Numbered from the stretch's first letter, positions 23,401 through 34,560 are shown. The stretch is 64,000 nucleotides of DNA from Plectrocnemia conspersa (GCA_009617715.1 VTFK01000006.1:1426001-1490000); one strand, 5' to 3'. Program-made: numbers and translations. The notes: generated by a model from the sequence alone, not told the origin.

Positions 23401-23820
23401 TCCATATTTTCTAGTAGCATAATAGCGCTACTAACCTTGAGTGTTAGTCTAGGCTTATCTATCATTTTTCGTACATAAACTTGTCAATTAAATAAAATGA
23501 TCGTGTAGCGTTTTAAATGCAGTTATAAGTGCAATAATAAGTTAATAAAAATTAAATACGTTGTTCTTGAATATATAGTATTTATTGGAGTATAGATTAC
23601 AATAAATACACAGTCTATTTTTGGATGCTTAGGATCTAGGATTTTCGGGTATTAAAAATACTTTTTTCTTGCTTGTTTTGGACATAGAGCAAAATAAACT
23701 ATATATAACAGTGCAACGTTCAGTCTGTAACATCATCATAATAAATACGAATCTGGTCTTTTCATATCTAATACGTAAAAATCATTCATTTGTCTATGCA
23801 TCCAGGTTTTCAAAACACTG
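23401..23820. other. AT-rich non-coding stretch, nothing recognised
   Basis: AT-rich filler to the right of the Tc1 remnant; it may include eroded transposon sequence that I cannot identify. Confidence 0.5.
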
Positions 23821-24570
23821 GACTTTTATGGTATGACGTTTCTCGTAGGCTTAGTTCGTTACGATCCGTAGCCGTCCTCTCTTCTCTGCGGGTCCGACCG
23901 AAATGAGAGAAGATGTGGCGATATTTTCAAAGTGACGGATGTAAACAAAGGACCTCAGCGCGCAGGGGGTGGCACCGCGGATGTTTGTGGAACTAAGCGC
24001 GCACCCCTCCCCCCTCCATCTTTAATAATTCATTCACGATTTGATAGCGCGCATCCAAAGTAAAGTGGCCGAGAGCATGAATGAATGTCGCGATGCATAT
24101 CGAACCCCTAGACCGAGTTTCGGATAGGGTTGCTGCCCTACAGCCGAAATTCGCCACTCTCTCGAAACCAATTATTTTCGTCGTCTTTTCGGTGCGCTCT
24201 CCGGGCTTCGTCGGAGGCTCCCTATCGCAGGAGCTCCTAGTACGGAGTGAGGGGGTTCCGGAGCGCCGTCGCGGCCGGAGGGTGCGACAGAGAGGGCCGA
24301 ACGATGATGACTAATGCGCAAAAACAAATCCAATTCCGTAAATGGCGCACGGGAGAGCCGGACGGGAGTGCGAGAGGGACGCAGCAGCTCTCTCTCGAAT
24401 AGCGAAAGCTACGTATAATTTCGTATATAGCGCGCCAGCTACACGTATACGTGTACGTACGTATAGACAAGAACGTATATATATTATATATATATTTCGG
24501 AGCCGTGCGCCGCTGGTGTGCTGACTGTGTAGATATAGTTAGAGTTTCCAACGACGGACCGACGGGTGTT
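23821..24570. promoter_or_regulatory. CpG-rich island
   Basis: CpG-rich sequence with CTCTCTCTCG near 24390, the palindrome ACACGTATACGTGT near 24450 and a short TA run near 24480. Overlapping frames on both strands have arginine-rich, low-complexity products unlike known proteins. Confidence 0.35.
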
Positions 24571-25135
24571 CGCAAAATGTTTTATTCATCCGAATTATTA
24601 AATTTTCGAAATTTGTATCAATCATAAGCTGAATATGTATTTGGGCAAGATATTATTACTATTCATCATATTTCAAAGCGGGCCACACTAGATATATTGC
24701 TTATGGACCACAAGTTTGAGTTTCGAAATCAGTCATCATAGTATGAACTAGTCTTTAATTCGATATCCGCAGCTAATTTGGCGATTTATCGTATTTTTTT
24801 TTATTTTTCATGGTGGGGAGTATGTTATGATTTTTCTTTTTTGCTCTTATTTTTGTTGTGTATGGGCCAGCTGTTATTGTTAAGTGATTGTTTTTTTATG
24901 AGAGAGGCCCAACGCCTCAAACGTCTTATAAAAACTTTGAGAATGTATATTTTAATGTCGATTTCTGGTTATAATATAGGTTTTTGGTTAACCATTGTAT
25001 TCTATTTAATGTTCGAGTAGTGATGTAAATTACTCGTGCCAATATCATCTCGTACTATAATGATTATGATATAATTCATGCGAATATGTTAAAAACACTA
25101 TTCATAGCAATCTTATTTTGCGCATAAGTGTGTGT
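24571..25135. other. AT-rich stretch with a hydrophobic short frame
   Basis: A plus-strand frame at 24778-25020 (80 codons) has a hydrophobic N-terminal half, but its phenylalanine, leucine and tyrosine richness is what AT-rich DNA gives by chance. Not called as a gene. Confidence 0.45.
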
Positions 25136-25340
25136 GTTGTATGTGTAGTAACCGCCCACTGCGAGCACTTCGATGATGAAAATTAATAATTAATTTTGAT
25201 CGCGCAGTCGCTTCGCGGTGACCCTGTAGCAACAAACTCCACCCGACCGCCCCCGCCGCTGGTGGGCGGAAAGCGGGCGCTCCGGCTGGGGCGGCCGCCC
25301 TGGGGTGGGAAAATTGCTTTGTTCATAACGGGGCCTGTAT
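25136..25340. promoter_or_regulatory. GC-rich patch
   Basis: Abrupt GC-rich segment (about 25200-25315) with GGGCGGCCGCCC-type inverted sequence. No frame recognised. Confidence 0.3.
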
Positions 25341-25609
25341 TTGTTCGTTTTACCTACATATTTCGCTAACTATTCGACATAATTAACCTTGAAATGGCGA
25401 GAGATGATTTCGAAATATTCTACTACCCTCTTAAAATTAGAATCAAATATAAATTTATATAAATATATACCCTTTGTGTATGATAAGTATGGATTATATA
25501 ATACGTTGAATTGGATCTATTGAGATTTAATAAAATTTTAGTTATAATGAGTGACGTATGGAAGAGTGTGTATCACGTGTGTTATAAATGATGTTTTATA
25601 ATTTAGTGT
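25341..25609. other. AT-rich spacer between GC islands
   Basis: AT-rich filler; CACGTG occurs near 25575. Nothing else recognised. Confidence 0.45.
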
Positions 25610-26110
25610 ATGGCATAAAACCGAGCGAAAGCAATCGGCTTACGAACGTTGGAGTTTGTATGTGGGCAGAGGGTTGACGCTCGGGGGGGCTGGTTGCGCG
25701 AGGTTAGAGGGGCGCGCGGGGCGAGGCGTTCGCGGGGCTGTTCGGGGTGGTTCGGGGCGCCGCGGTCGCGCCAGGGGGGGGGCGGCCGCCATTGCGGCGG
25801 CGTCGCCATGGCAACACGTCGCCCGGGCCGCGCCGCCACCCCCAGGCCGCCGCGCCATCGTGCGAATTAGAAACGTCCTTTGCTGTTTGTTGGAGCGTTT
25901 CAAATGAAGGAATTCTTCCGAGCGTCCGCCCTCCCCGCTCGGCGCCCCTTTCGTCTTCGCTTCGAAGCCCTCCCCCTCGCCCCCGCTCGCCGGCAATAGC
26001 TCCGTAATGAGACTCGGTGGAAACCTTTCGGTGTCTCTTTGTCGTCGTTCGTTTGCTCGCTACTGCTACTCTCCCTCTATCGCGGATCTATCTCTATATG
26101 CGGGCGCCGT
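25610..26110. promoter_or_regulatory. Most GC-rich island, promoter-like, with an RFX X-box
   Basis: This is visibly the most GC-dense segment of the window. It contains GTCGCCATGGCAAC (25802-25815), which fits the full X-box consensus (GTNRCC, 0-3 bases, RGYAAC) bound by RFX factors. CCGCCATT just upstream resembles a YY1/Pho core. All six frames are partly open because of composition, and none gives a recognisable protein. A TSS or a distal RFX-bound element are both possible; no TATA box or assignable first exon is visible. Confidence 0.45.
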
Positions 26111-27869
26111 CCGTTCGAAAATTGACCGGACTAAATTGGTGTAGTTGATGAAAAGATCATGCTCATCATCATCTTTGCTTGCTCCGCTACATCAAACCAT
26201 ATCATTTTGGTGGCCTACTTCACCAAAATCACCTACCTCTAAATCGACTGCGCTCTAGTCCTACTATTTTACACTTTCTCATACGGCGCGAGCGACAGCA
26301 AGTATGCAGGCTTTTAGGCTCTTCTTAAATTAACGATGCGAATAATCGAACCGTATATCTTTTCTCAATAACCTGCCTCCTCATATCTCATCTGCCTCTA
26401 AAAAGCAATCATCTTTCTACCCAATCGAACCAAACGTTGCAATTTATTTCGCTTGTTCTTATACCAAACACGATATTCTCGCCTCACAAAACTAAATGCG
26501 GTGCGAGCGACAGCGTGTCTGCTATCTACTACCTCTTTCTGAGGTCTTCCTCGTGATATTTTGAGTCAATTCTAAGAAGTGTTCAATGCGTACCACATCA
26601 GCGCCTACAATCTACTTATCCAACTCATATTTCATAATAATTAGTCACGATTTGTCGGACCGTATATTTTTCGCAGTACCCTTCGTTCTCATGGCCTTTT
26701 AATTGCCTCAAAGACTTTCATTTACGGTTGATTTTAGTCATCATCATAGGTGTTTCACACAATTCGAATATATAAGAAAGTTTTTCGGACTTGTATAAAG
26801 GAAGATCATACTCCAGTTTCAGTTCTTTATAAAAATCTGTACAGCAAATCATGGGGGTTTACTGTTCTGAGCAACGCTCTTAATAACCTATTCAAAATAC
26901 ATGTTAATCAAATTTATGGTTGTAGACTTTTTTGGCATCATAAATAAAGATGAAAATCATTGTAGTTAATGATTGATTTATTTTTATACAATAAGAAAAT
27001 ATTAAAAATTGCAACACCTTCGTGGCTTTTCGCCCATCGGTATATATGGATGGTTTCTCAAAACTTTTTTATCCTACATCTTTTCTATAATTACAAATGA
27101 TAAATTTAATCCTGAGTTCTGCAATAAAAAAAATTTATAAATAATACAAATAAAGATGATCCAACTTAAGTTTTCATACTTATTTTTAAAAAAAGCACAT
27201 ATCTTTAAGATATTGCTATAGATGTTATTTTATATCCATCGCGGAAGGTTACGAGGAGGGTATTGAGGTCTTCTATTATAAGTCTCAGTTTTTCAGCTTC
27301 CATGTTTATTCATGAATACGTCATAAAATATTTGATATTTCTACGCAATAGCTGCGACTATTTATCGGTCAGATGACTGACCGTATGGTTTCACGTTACG
27401 TGACGGAATGCTTCCCCTATTTATATAATTATGCTAATTAGTAGTTACAACATTAAGAAAAGGGGTAGTCGCGTCGTCTTACAGTCTAAAAATAAGTATG
27501 CTGATCAAAACTCATACGAAGGGCGATGATCTCACAAATGCAAGAATTTTTTTTGAAAGATAACCAAAAGGACATATTCAGAACATAAATTATTCAAAGT
27601 AGAATATTAATTTAATTGTTTTTTAGCTAAAGTTTTTGGTGCATACAAATTGGTTTCCAAAAAAAAAAAAAAATTTGAACAGCCAATTAAAAATATTATA
27701 TAAGTTGATAATTGCCCTTATTTGTTACATCTACCCATGATGGTAAATGGGATCAACTAAAATTTCAAAAGAGTAATACAAATTCAGTTCCTGAACTTAA
27801 AAAAAAACACAAATTTAATATGTAGGATATCTTTGGATATTTCATTAATTATGAAAAATAATATTATCG
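26111..27869. other. Mixed stretch; diverged copy of the 43-bp motif; otherwise unassigned
   Basis: GCGAGCGACAGC occurs near 26288 and 26505, hinting at an old duplication. A diverged copy of the 17456 motif lies at 26843-26880. A phrase GGACATATTCAGAACATAAATTATTC near 27570 weakly resembles repeat E. No gene or complete element seen. Confidence 0.4.
26843..26880 (+). repeat. Diverged copy of the 43-bp dispersed motif
   Basis: CAGCAAATCATGGGGGTTTA followed by CTGTTCTGAGCAACGC aligns with the right half of 17456-17503, same strand. Confidence 0.5.
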
Positions 27870-28305
27870 ATGTGATTTTTGGTTTCGAGCGATATCTTGC
27901 CGGATGTTGGTTTTTAGGCGCTCCAACGTTTCGGGCTAGTCGGCGTAACATAATCTTGGCGGCCAGTTGACGTCACCAAAACGTAAAATAATGCGACCTG
28001 GGAACTTTTCCCGCAAAACATCTAACCTTACACTTGATATTATGGCAAGTTGCACCCACTTATTGTTGGAACCACATGTCTTCCACATCAATATCTTCGA
28101 TTTCGTGTCAAAAATAATCGGTTATCATGCGCCTATAGCGCTCACCGTTGACTTATAAACCGACCTTCATCGTGTACAAAAAAGTAAGATTAAATGACGC
28201 CGCCTGACCACAATGCGCCCCAACAGTCACTTTTTAGGCATGTTATGCTCTCTAAAAATTTTCTTTACTCCATATGCGGCAATTTTGTTTGTTAACATAC
28301 TATTA
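27870..28305 (-). pseudogene. mariner/IS630-type transposase remnant
   Basis: Reading the minus strand from about 28305, blocks appear in the order expected for an insect IS630-Tc1-mariner transposase core: YVNKQNCRIWSKEN, WSGGVI followed by SYFF, VNGERYRRMITDYF, DVEDMWFQQ, FPGRIILRFGDVNWPPR and PETLERLKTNIRQDI. Blocks fall in different frames with several stops, and the residues between NWPPR and PETLERL, which normally hold the last catalytic block, are missing. So the copy is frameshifted, stopped and internally deleted. No N-terminal helix-turn-helix part and no terminal repeats were found. It is a dead transposon fragment; the exact sub-family is uncertain. Confidence 0.85.
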
Positions 28306-28352
28306 ATGATGATTAATCAAATGAGATTTAGTCTAGTTACGAAAAACACTGC

Positions 28353-28720
28353 ATGCATTGGGCTTAATTTGCCTAATTCATAGATGAAGCAACGGGCTTG
28401 CTCTTCTACTTTACTCAATGCATAATATAATAAAAACAATTCCTGCCCAATTCACGCATTCGGCTGATAATTTGCCTAATTCATGAATGAGGCAAAGGCT
28501 TGCACTTTTCATGTATCAAGCAATTTTTTCGGCGTGTCAAAGTCATAATATATATTTTGCTCAATGCACGAAATGAGAAAAACAATTCACGCATTCGGCA
28601 GATAATTTGCCTAATTCATGAATGAGGCAAAGGCTTGCACTTTTCATGAATCTGGCAATTTTTTCGGTGTGACATAGTCATAATATATATTTTGCACAGT
28701 GCACGAAATGAGAAAAAAAT
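28353..28720. repeat. Tandem repeat, 135-bp unit with internal palindrome
   Basis: Two well-matched units (28454-28588 and 28589-28720) are preceded by a degenerate one (28353-28453). Each good unit carries a 26-bp near-palindrome at 28471-28496 and 28606-28631, with TTTGCCT arms around ATTCATGAAT and one mismatched pair. The units share GGCTTGCACTTTTCATG and CGAAATGAGAAAAA. This is a satellite-like short array, or the internal repeat of an unknown element. Confidence 0.85.
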
Positions 28721-28827
28721 TATCTGCTCAATTTTTTAAATAGATTTGACACACTCCGTTCTTGGACTATTTTATTTTACTGTAACATAAATGCCCGGAA
28801 TTTTGATATATCGGCTATGATAGCATA

Positions 28828-28964
28828 GTAGGATGTTTACTTGAAGAGTAGCGAGTGAATAGACAATGATTCAACGGTTGAGTGGGTAGAAAGGGACAGT
28901 GTGTTTAGCGGTATGATAGAACATATCTCTTGTGTTACTTGGCTACTCCAAGTAAACATCCTAC
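28828..28964. mobile_element. Small inverted-repeat element (MITE), 137 bp
   Basis: The ends are inverted repeats: GTAGGATGTTTACTTG with AGAGTAGC just inside on the left, and the reverse complement on the right with one inserted base difference. The interior is non-coding. I cannot define a clear target duplication, so superfamily is unassigned. Confidence 0.7.
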
Positions 28965-29653
28965 ACCGTGGCCTTAAGTTAACACACTAATTATTCTGTA
29001 TTTTCTGAGGCAATTGAGTTATTGTTATGCATTTACCTGATGCTAGAATTCTCGAGTATTCAGAAGCATTCCATTTCGATCTTAATTTCTGGTTAGAAAA
29101 AAGCGTTTCTTCCCTCGGCGCCGATAGATGCGGACGCGCGTTATTTATTACCGCGCTCCGGTTACTCTGCGAATAACAAACATCCGAGCTGAAAGATGGG
29201 TTTTCTTGTTTTTCCTCTCTGGCAGAATACAGCGCCGCCAGAAACGATGGCGCCCCGGGCGAATCGTCCAAATTTGTAATTGAGATTATTTCGGATTGCT
29301 TGTGTAAAATTTTAGGGTCGATTAGACTCAGAATTATTCATTTTAATAAATACACGACAATTCCTTTTATGTATATTAAAATAAAAACTGCTGTAAAAAA
29401 TCATAGTTCAAGCGACTTGTTGCGGTAATAAATGTCCATTTGTTGCTGCTCCGCATTCGTTATAATTGAACGACTGAACAAGTTATTCGAGTTCCTTTTC
29501 AGTTGACTTCCAAGAATGATCTGTATTTTTTTAATACGCATTCCGAAGAAATTGATATCGAAAGTTACGTCGTTATGATCGATTCATCAATGACACAAAA
29601 TATTACATGGCATGAATGGGCAGTACGATTAAATGATAATTGCTCGCTTGAGC
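28965..29653. other. Mixed stretch with a small CpG patch
   Basis: A CpG-rich patch at about 29115-29270 has an overlapping minus-strand frame (28987-29271, 94 codons) without recognisable domains. The rest is AT-rich. Confidence 0.4.
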
Positions 29654-29687
29654 CAATAAATTGATTACGCGCGTAATCAATTTATTG
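29654..29687. promoter_or_regulatory. Perfect 34-bp palindrome with homeodomain-like half-sites
   Basis: CAATAAATTGATTACGC (29654-29670) is followed immediately by its exact reverse complement, with no spacer and no mismatch. Each arm contains ATTGATTA, a homeodomain-type core, and CAATAAAT. It can extrude as a cruciform. Function is not known. Confidence 0.6.
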
Positions 29688-30839
29688 TATAATAAAAAAA
29701 CTTGTAGTTCAATATCACGAATTAAAATTAAAACTAGATAAGTGACGCCGGATCACTATTACTCTTACATTCATGTGTTGACATTCGCATGTCAAAACAT
29801 GCCGTTTTTTATTGCTCGCGTGTACATTGTGTATGTAAATCGATTAGGTTCGTAACAAAACATTTCACGGACCGGTTCCGTGGCAGTGTGACGTAAAACG
29901 CGTCACAAGACGATCTCATTAAGATCGTCTTGTCTTATGTACACGTGTGTGTGCGTGTCAGGAATCTGTAATTCAGATTTGTGGATATGTTGGCTCTTGT
30001 CTGAGGCAGTCGGAATCATGACAGTGATCTCGTTTCGGGTCAAGTGAAACGTGAGCTGTCTATTTCTGATACAAGAATAGCAACGATCGATACGTGCGAA
30101 ACAGAATTATGCATTAGGTTGGTACTATTATTTTTCCAATTCCTAAGCTTATTGATTTTTATATAATATTTTATACTCTGGTCAGATCTATCGATCTGTT
30201 TCAATGCAATTCTAATGACCCTTCAGAGCGCGGCCGATCTTTGGCATGCCTAAACTACTTGCAATATTTTTCAGTGTTTCAAATATTATAGAGTTAACAC
30301 TAGCAGCGAGATTTTTTTGTCAATATTTTTCGCGTGGCTCCACAACAATAAATAGCTACTAATTTTCGCCAATTCAGCTTAGCATTTTACAACCTGAATA
30401 TAATTGCCTTTTAATAACAAAGCAAATAATTATAATCTAGTTTATTCCTAACGATATAATTGATCTATTTGTCACACTAATATATTAAAAATACTTATTT
30501 AGAGCACAAAACTACATCATAATATATTGTAATCAATTATTATAAAGAGCAATTCAAAGTATTTTGTCAGGAATCTATCAATAAAAATAGCTTATTGAAA
30601 AAAAAAATGATACAAATAATATCACTATTTAATTCTACTCGTATATTTTATCTTGTATATTGTTTATATTGTGACGTTTAAATATTTTTATTATTTTTAA
30701 TAAAATCAGGCGCAACGCTCATTTGAAAATTCTGTACTGGTCGGTTTTATACCGGCCACCGCCGCGCTTATATTAATTTACGATAATTCTTCAATTTATA
30801 TATTGAACATTTATTTGACAAATTAATTTTCAAAATTAA
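29688..30839. other. AT-rich stretch with a 12-bp hairpin
   Basis: ACAAGACGATCT (29905-29916) pairs perfectly with 29922-29933. A near-palindrome CACGGACCGGTTCCGTG lies near 29867. Otherwise AT-rich and unassigned. Confidence 0.5.
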
Positions 30840-31075
30840 GTGTTATACTTGTATTAATATATTTTTTCACAAGCTTTGCAATAATACGCCGTTTCTTATA
30901 TTCCTTGGCGACTTTGGGGTTCTGATTCTCAAATTCTGATTATGATATTTTAAATATCCAGAATACTTAAAAAGAAAAGCTTCATGGAAATAAAATATTT
31001 TACCAAAAAATCTGGAACAAAAAGGCTTCCATATTCGGAACATAAATAATTCCTATATTTATACGTTTAAACCAT
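30840..31075 (+). repeat. Dispersed repeat E, copy 1
   Basis: Shares ATATTTTTTCACAAG, TTTCGCAATAATACG, TTCTCAAATTCTGAT, AATAAAATATTT(A/T)ACCAAAAAA and the following GGAACATAA-type phrase, in the same order, with 39320-39510. Unknown class, no coding trace. Confidence 0.65.
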
Positions 31076-31102
31076 ATATTTATATAATATTTATTTTAGT
31101 TA

Positions 31103-31145
31103 GATTCGTTGCAGAGAGTTATTCATGGGGTGTTCACTATTCTGA
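31103..31145 (+). repeat. 43-bp dispersed motif, second near-identical copy
   Basis: Matches 17456-17498 at 42 of 43 positions by eye, with unrelated flanks on both sides. It directly follows repeat E copy 1 but is absent from repeat E copy 2, so it is a separate unit. Confidence 0.75.
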
Positions 31146-31780
31146 TTTTAAACTGGTTTTTAAATTTTAAAACGTATTTATGTAACAATACGTTGCTTGC
31201 CACTTTTGTTGTTTTTGGCTGGTTTTGAAGATTAGTTGACGAAATGCATCGATTTTTCTTCCACAAAAAATGATGCGTTGCGCGGAAGATTCTAAAGGCG
31301 AAAAATGGATACTTAAATTTGAGCATGGCGCCGTAATAATTAACAAGTACCAAACAAAATCAATACATTTCGTTAATCTTCAAAACCAGCATTATTTTAT
31401 TTATATTGCATTTCTTTGTAAATATTTTTTTAAACTAGACTTTTAATTTTGATCTTATACAACACAGATTAAAAAATCATTGATAAAATAATTTTAATAC
31501 TATTTCTTTCATTGACTTTCGCGCGTGTGCCCAGTTGCTTCAGTGCATCAGTGGCCGGTAAAAAATCGACTAGTACCGAAAATTTTGCTATAGTATTTCA
31601 CAGAATACCACACATTGTTATAGCTTAAAAAAAATGTTATATTTATTTTCAATATAATATTAGTTGCCTAATTGTTGTAAAAGTGCAAGCATTATCTAAT
31701 ATATTTAGCCAATAGAGGCGATGAATCGACTGATGGTTCCTTTCCCAACAATTTCGCAAGCATTCCAATTAAGCCAAAGT
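31146..31780. other. AT-rich non-coding stretch, nothing recognised
   Basis: AT-rich filler; a minus-strand 76-codon frame at 31123-31353 has no recognisable features. Confidence 0.5.
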
Positions 31781-32070
31781 CAATATTGAACCGCCGACTT
31801 TCGAAATGGCCTGCGGAAAGTCCTCACCTTGACGGCCTTGAAACTTCGCAAGACTGCGGCGAAAATGTATATGTCGTACTATGTGTAGTAGCAGTGACAC
31901 TCGAGTGTGTTCGCCTAGGTCGATTTTACCCGAAAAACGAAAACGTAGTACGTAGTATATCTACGTGCACGTCTGGTTGGTTATCCGAGAACGTCTAGAG
32001 GGCGTCGAGGCGCCACGCACTTAGCTAGAGTTCTATATACATACGCTTCTACAGAGCGATCCAAAAGATA
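31781..32070. promoter_or_regulatory. Small CpG-rich island
   Basis: CpG-rich segment with a 70-codon plus-strand frame (31786-31998) lacking recognisable domains. Regulatory role inferred from composition only. Confidence 0.3.
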
Positions 32071-32789
32071 AATGTGGATTTATTTGCTTATTGAATTCTG
32101 AGCTGTTGATTTGTCGAAACATTGCAATAAGACGATGTTGAATGCTTTGTCTCTGAGTAAGTAATATTAAATATTAATATGTCTTGTGACTGACTGTAGC
32201 GAAAATTTTCATGTTTTACTAAGAAATTAATTTTTCTTTGAATTTGAATACAAATTAAAAACAAATATAGTTGGTTTGTAAAATACGATTTTTCATATGT
32301 TTTGGAATAAAATATTTCTAGATGTTCCAGAAATGTTTTGTTGCCAAATTTTGTACAAATATTTAGCATGATTTTCAGATTTTTAGATTCGCCTAAAATA
32401 ATATTATATATATTTGAAGCATATTATTACTTACTAAACTATTTTGTATTTGAGTGTTTGTATTGAGCCCTCTGCAACCCTCTCCATGAAAGATTGATCA
32501 CGGATTGGAATGATGGTCTAAAATTTCATTCATAGTTGAGTAGTTGAATAAGGGTTGATTTTCTCCCACTTATGTTTAAAAATGTAAATATATTTCATAT
32601 ATTTTTATACAATTTAATTATGCGCAATAGCATGCCTATGATCAGCAGATAGTATATAAATAATATGGATCACGAGAGACATATGATTAAGGTTTTTTTT
32701 ATATTTAGCCTAGTTTAAATATATACTAGGCTATGTATTAAACTACATTTAATTTTTTTGTGCAACGTGCAAGTTGTGGAATTTGTATA
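32071..32789. other. AT-rich non-coding stretch, nothing recognised
   Basis: AT-rich filler. ACCCTCTGCAACCCTCTCC near 32467 loosely resembles the CCCT...CACTCC motif of 36.6-39.2 kb. Confidence 0.45.
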
Positions 32790-33260
32790 GTATTCCGTTG
32801 TTGGCATACATACATCCCGCCACCCGGCCGCCCACAGCGGGCGCACGGTGCAGAGAGAAATTTGTATTACGGTGTCAAGTGCGAGCCCTTGAACTTTACG
32901 AGAGTCCCGGATTATTAAAAGAAAAACTGGGTTCCATAAACATGAACAATCGATTTATCACGCCAGACGGCGTCTTATATAGAGCTCTAGCGTCGGGTAC
33001 ACTCCCTCGTCTCGCGCTCGCCAGAATGCTATTACGAGAAGACCGTATTTATATACGTGCAGCCCACACGTATACATACACGCATAGATAGGGCACGTAA
33101 ATATGTATGTATATGTATATAGTCGACTTTATTTTTGTTTTGAAAAGTTGCGAACGTTTTTATCGTCGGTGAAATTGTTGGCGTACGCCCGTCCGTGAAT
33201 CGAAACGTAAATATTTACGTTTCAGCTTTTACGCTCGACGAATTCGACGAATCAAGGACA
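32790..33260. promoter_or_regulatory. CpG-rich island with a 22-bp Fox-type palindrome
   Basis: The island contains a perfect 22-bp palindrome (33202-33223) with arm GAAACGTAAAT, whose centre CGTAAATATTTACG holds two inverted GTAAATA forkhead-like half-sites. The same 14-mer recurs in the island at 53.1 kb. A plus-strand frame (32774-33091) is unremarkable. Confidence 0.45.
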
Positions 33261-34180
33261 ATGCGATTTTAATTAATTTGTGGTGTGAGTGAATTGAACT
33301 GAAACTTTTTTCCTACATAAAGGACTCATTGTACTATTTAATTGGTGATTTATTATATTTTAAAAATCGATGAAAAATATTGACGTCAAGTCATTTAGTA
33401 CTTTAGTTGATAATGTAGTACTTTAGTTACAATAGTGAGCGATATATTGTTTCTAATTGATTCGAAAAATATGTAGGTAATCATAACTAGAAGTATACGA
33501 TATTGAGTTAATTGGTACTACCATAATATTGGATAAATGCTGTGAGATTCATGTCGGTCCCTCACTAACGCGAGGTACCACAGCTAGTTTTTTTGATGCT
33601 ATACGACAAAAAACGTTTTATTGTTTTGATTTATTAGTATGATTCAATAATTTATTTTATATATTATTCTGTTTTTGTAAATCAATTCAGAGGCTCTCAA
33701 TTTTTTTTTATGAAATTAATATAAATATTTTTTATTATGTTCATTTATTTTACACTGTTTTATTTATTGGTATTATTTTCTATAAAAATCATTTACATTA
33801 AATCAAATTATTATATAAATATAATGTTTTTTATCTATTATCTCTTCACTTATATATGTAAATATATACTGGGTTATCTCAAAACAATGAAAGATCGATC
33901 ACCGTACATGTACGGCAATACCGCTCAGATGGTTAAATACAATAATTCAAAGCGTTAAATAAATAAAAATGCAGTTTTTAAGTCAAACAAACAATATCAG
34001 TTATCATGGTTGTTTTAAAAATGTATTTCTAGTCACTCGCTTATTTTATTCGTCAACATAAAATTCATACTCTTGACTTGTGAGTGGTCAATTAACTATT
34101 TTAATTGCATATTTATGTATTTATATTAAACGTTTTAAATATATTTAATTAAATTAATATTAATGAATTGTACATAGCCC
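33261..34180. other. AT-rich stretch with one CRE octamer
   Basis: TGACGTCA at 33381-33388. TAGTACTTTAGTT occurs twice near 33398 and 33416. A hydrophobic AT-driven frame at 33737-33958 is not called. Confidence 0.45.
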
Positions 34181-34560
34181 TGATCTGTGACGTCACGCGC
34201 GCGCGTTAAAAACTGACATGTGTCAAATGGTATCAATTGAAGTCCCTCCGGCCGTAAAGTAAACAGCCGGTCTCGCCGTCTGACAATGTGCGGCCGACGG
34301 ACGGGGGAATCCCCGGCGCCCGCGATTAATTGATCGACGGGGCCACAAATCTGCGGCCGGCGTAAAAAATACACTCTCCACTATCTAGTTCAAGGACGGA
34401 CGTGAGTGCACGCGCGCATAATGCATACATACCATGTACGTTGTACCACGTAGTGTATACGTACGTATGTAATGTGTGCACACGTGCACTCTCCCGTCGA
34501 TCGAGTTAATCCGGCGAGGTAGTCGGAAAAGGCAGTGTGCCGTTTATTATTTATACACTA
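34181..34560. promoter_or_regulatory. CpG-rich island with CRE and inverted GTGCAC/ACGT motifs
   Basis: TGACGTCA at 34188-34195 is followed by CGCGCGCGCG. CGGCCG-rich sequence follows, then TGTATACGTACGTATG and GTGTGCACACGTGCAC near 34450-34485. No coding frame recognised. Confidence 0.45.

Noticed and set aside
24778..25020. 80-codon hydrophobic frame that could be a small membrane protein
   Set aside because: Phe/Leu/Tyr/Ile-rich products are the default outcome of AT-rich DNA; no conserved motif and no supporting context.
25603..26007. Several arginine/proline/glycine-rich frames in the GC-rich island
   Set aside because: All frames are open because of composition. The X-box and GC density are better evidence for a regulatory element.
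34515..34530. let-7-like GAGGTAGT string
   Set aside because: The match stops after eight bases and no precursor hairpin surrounds it.
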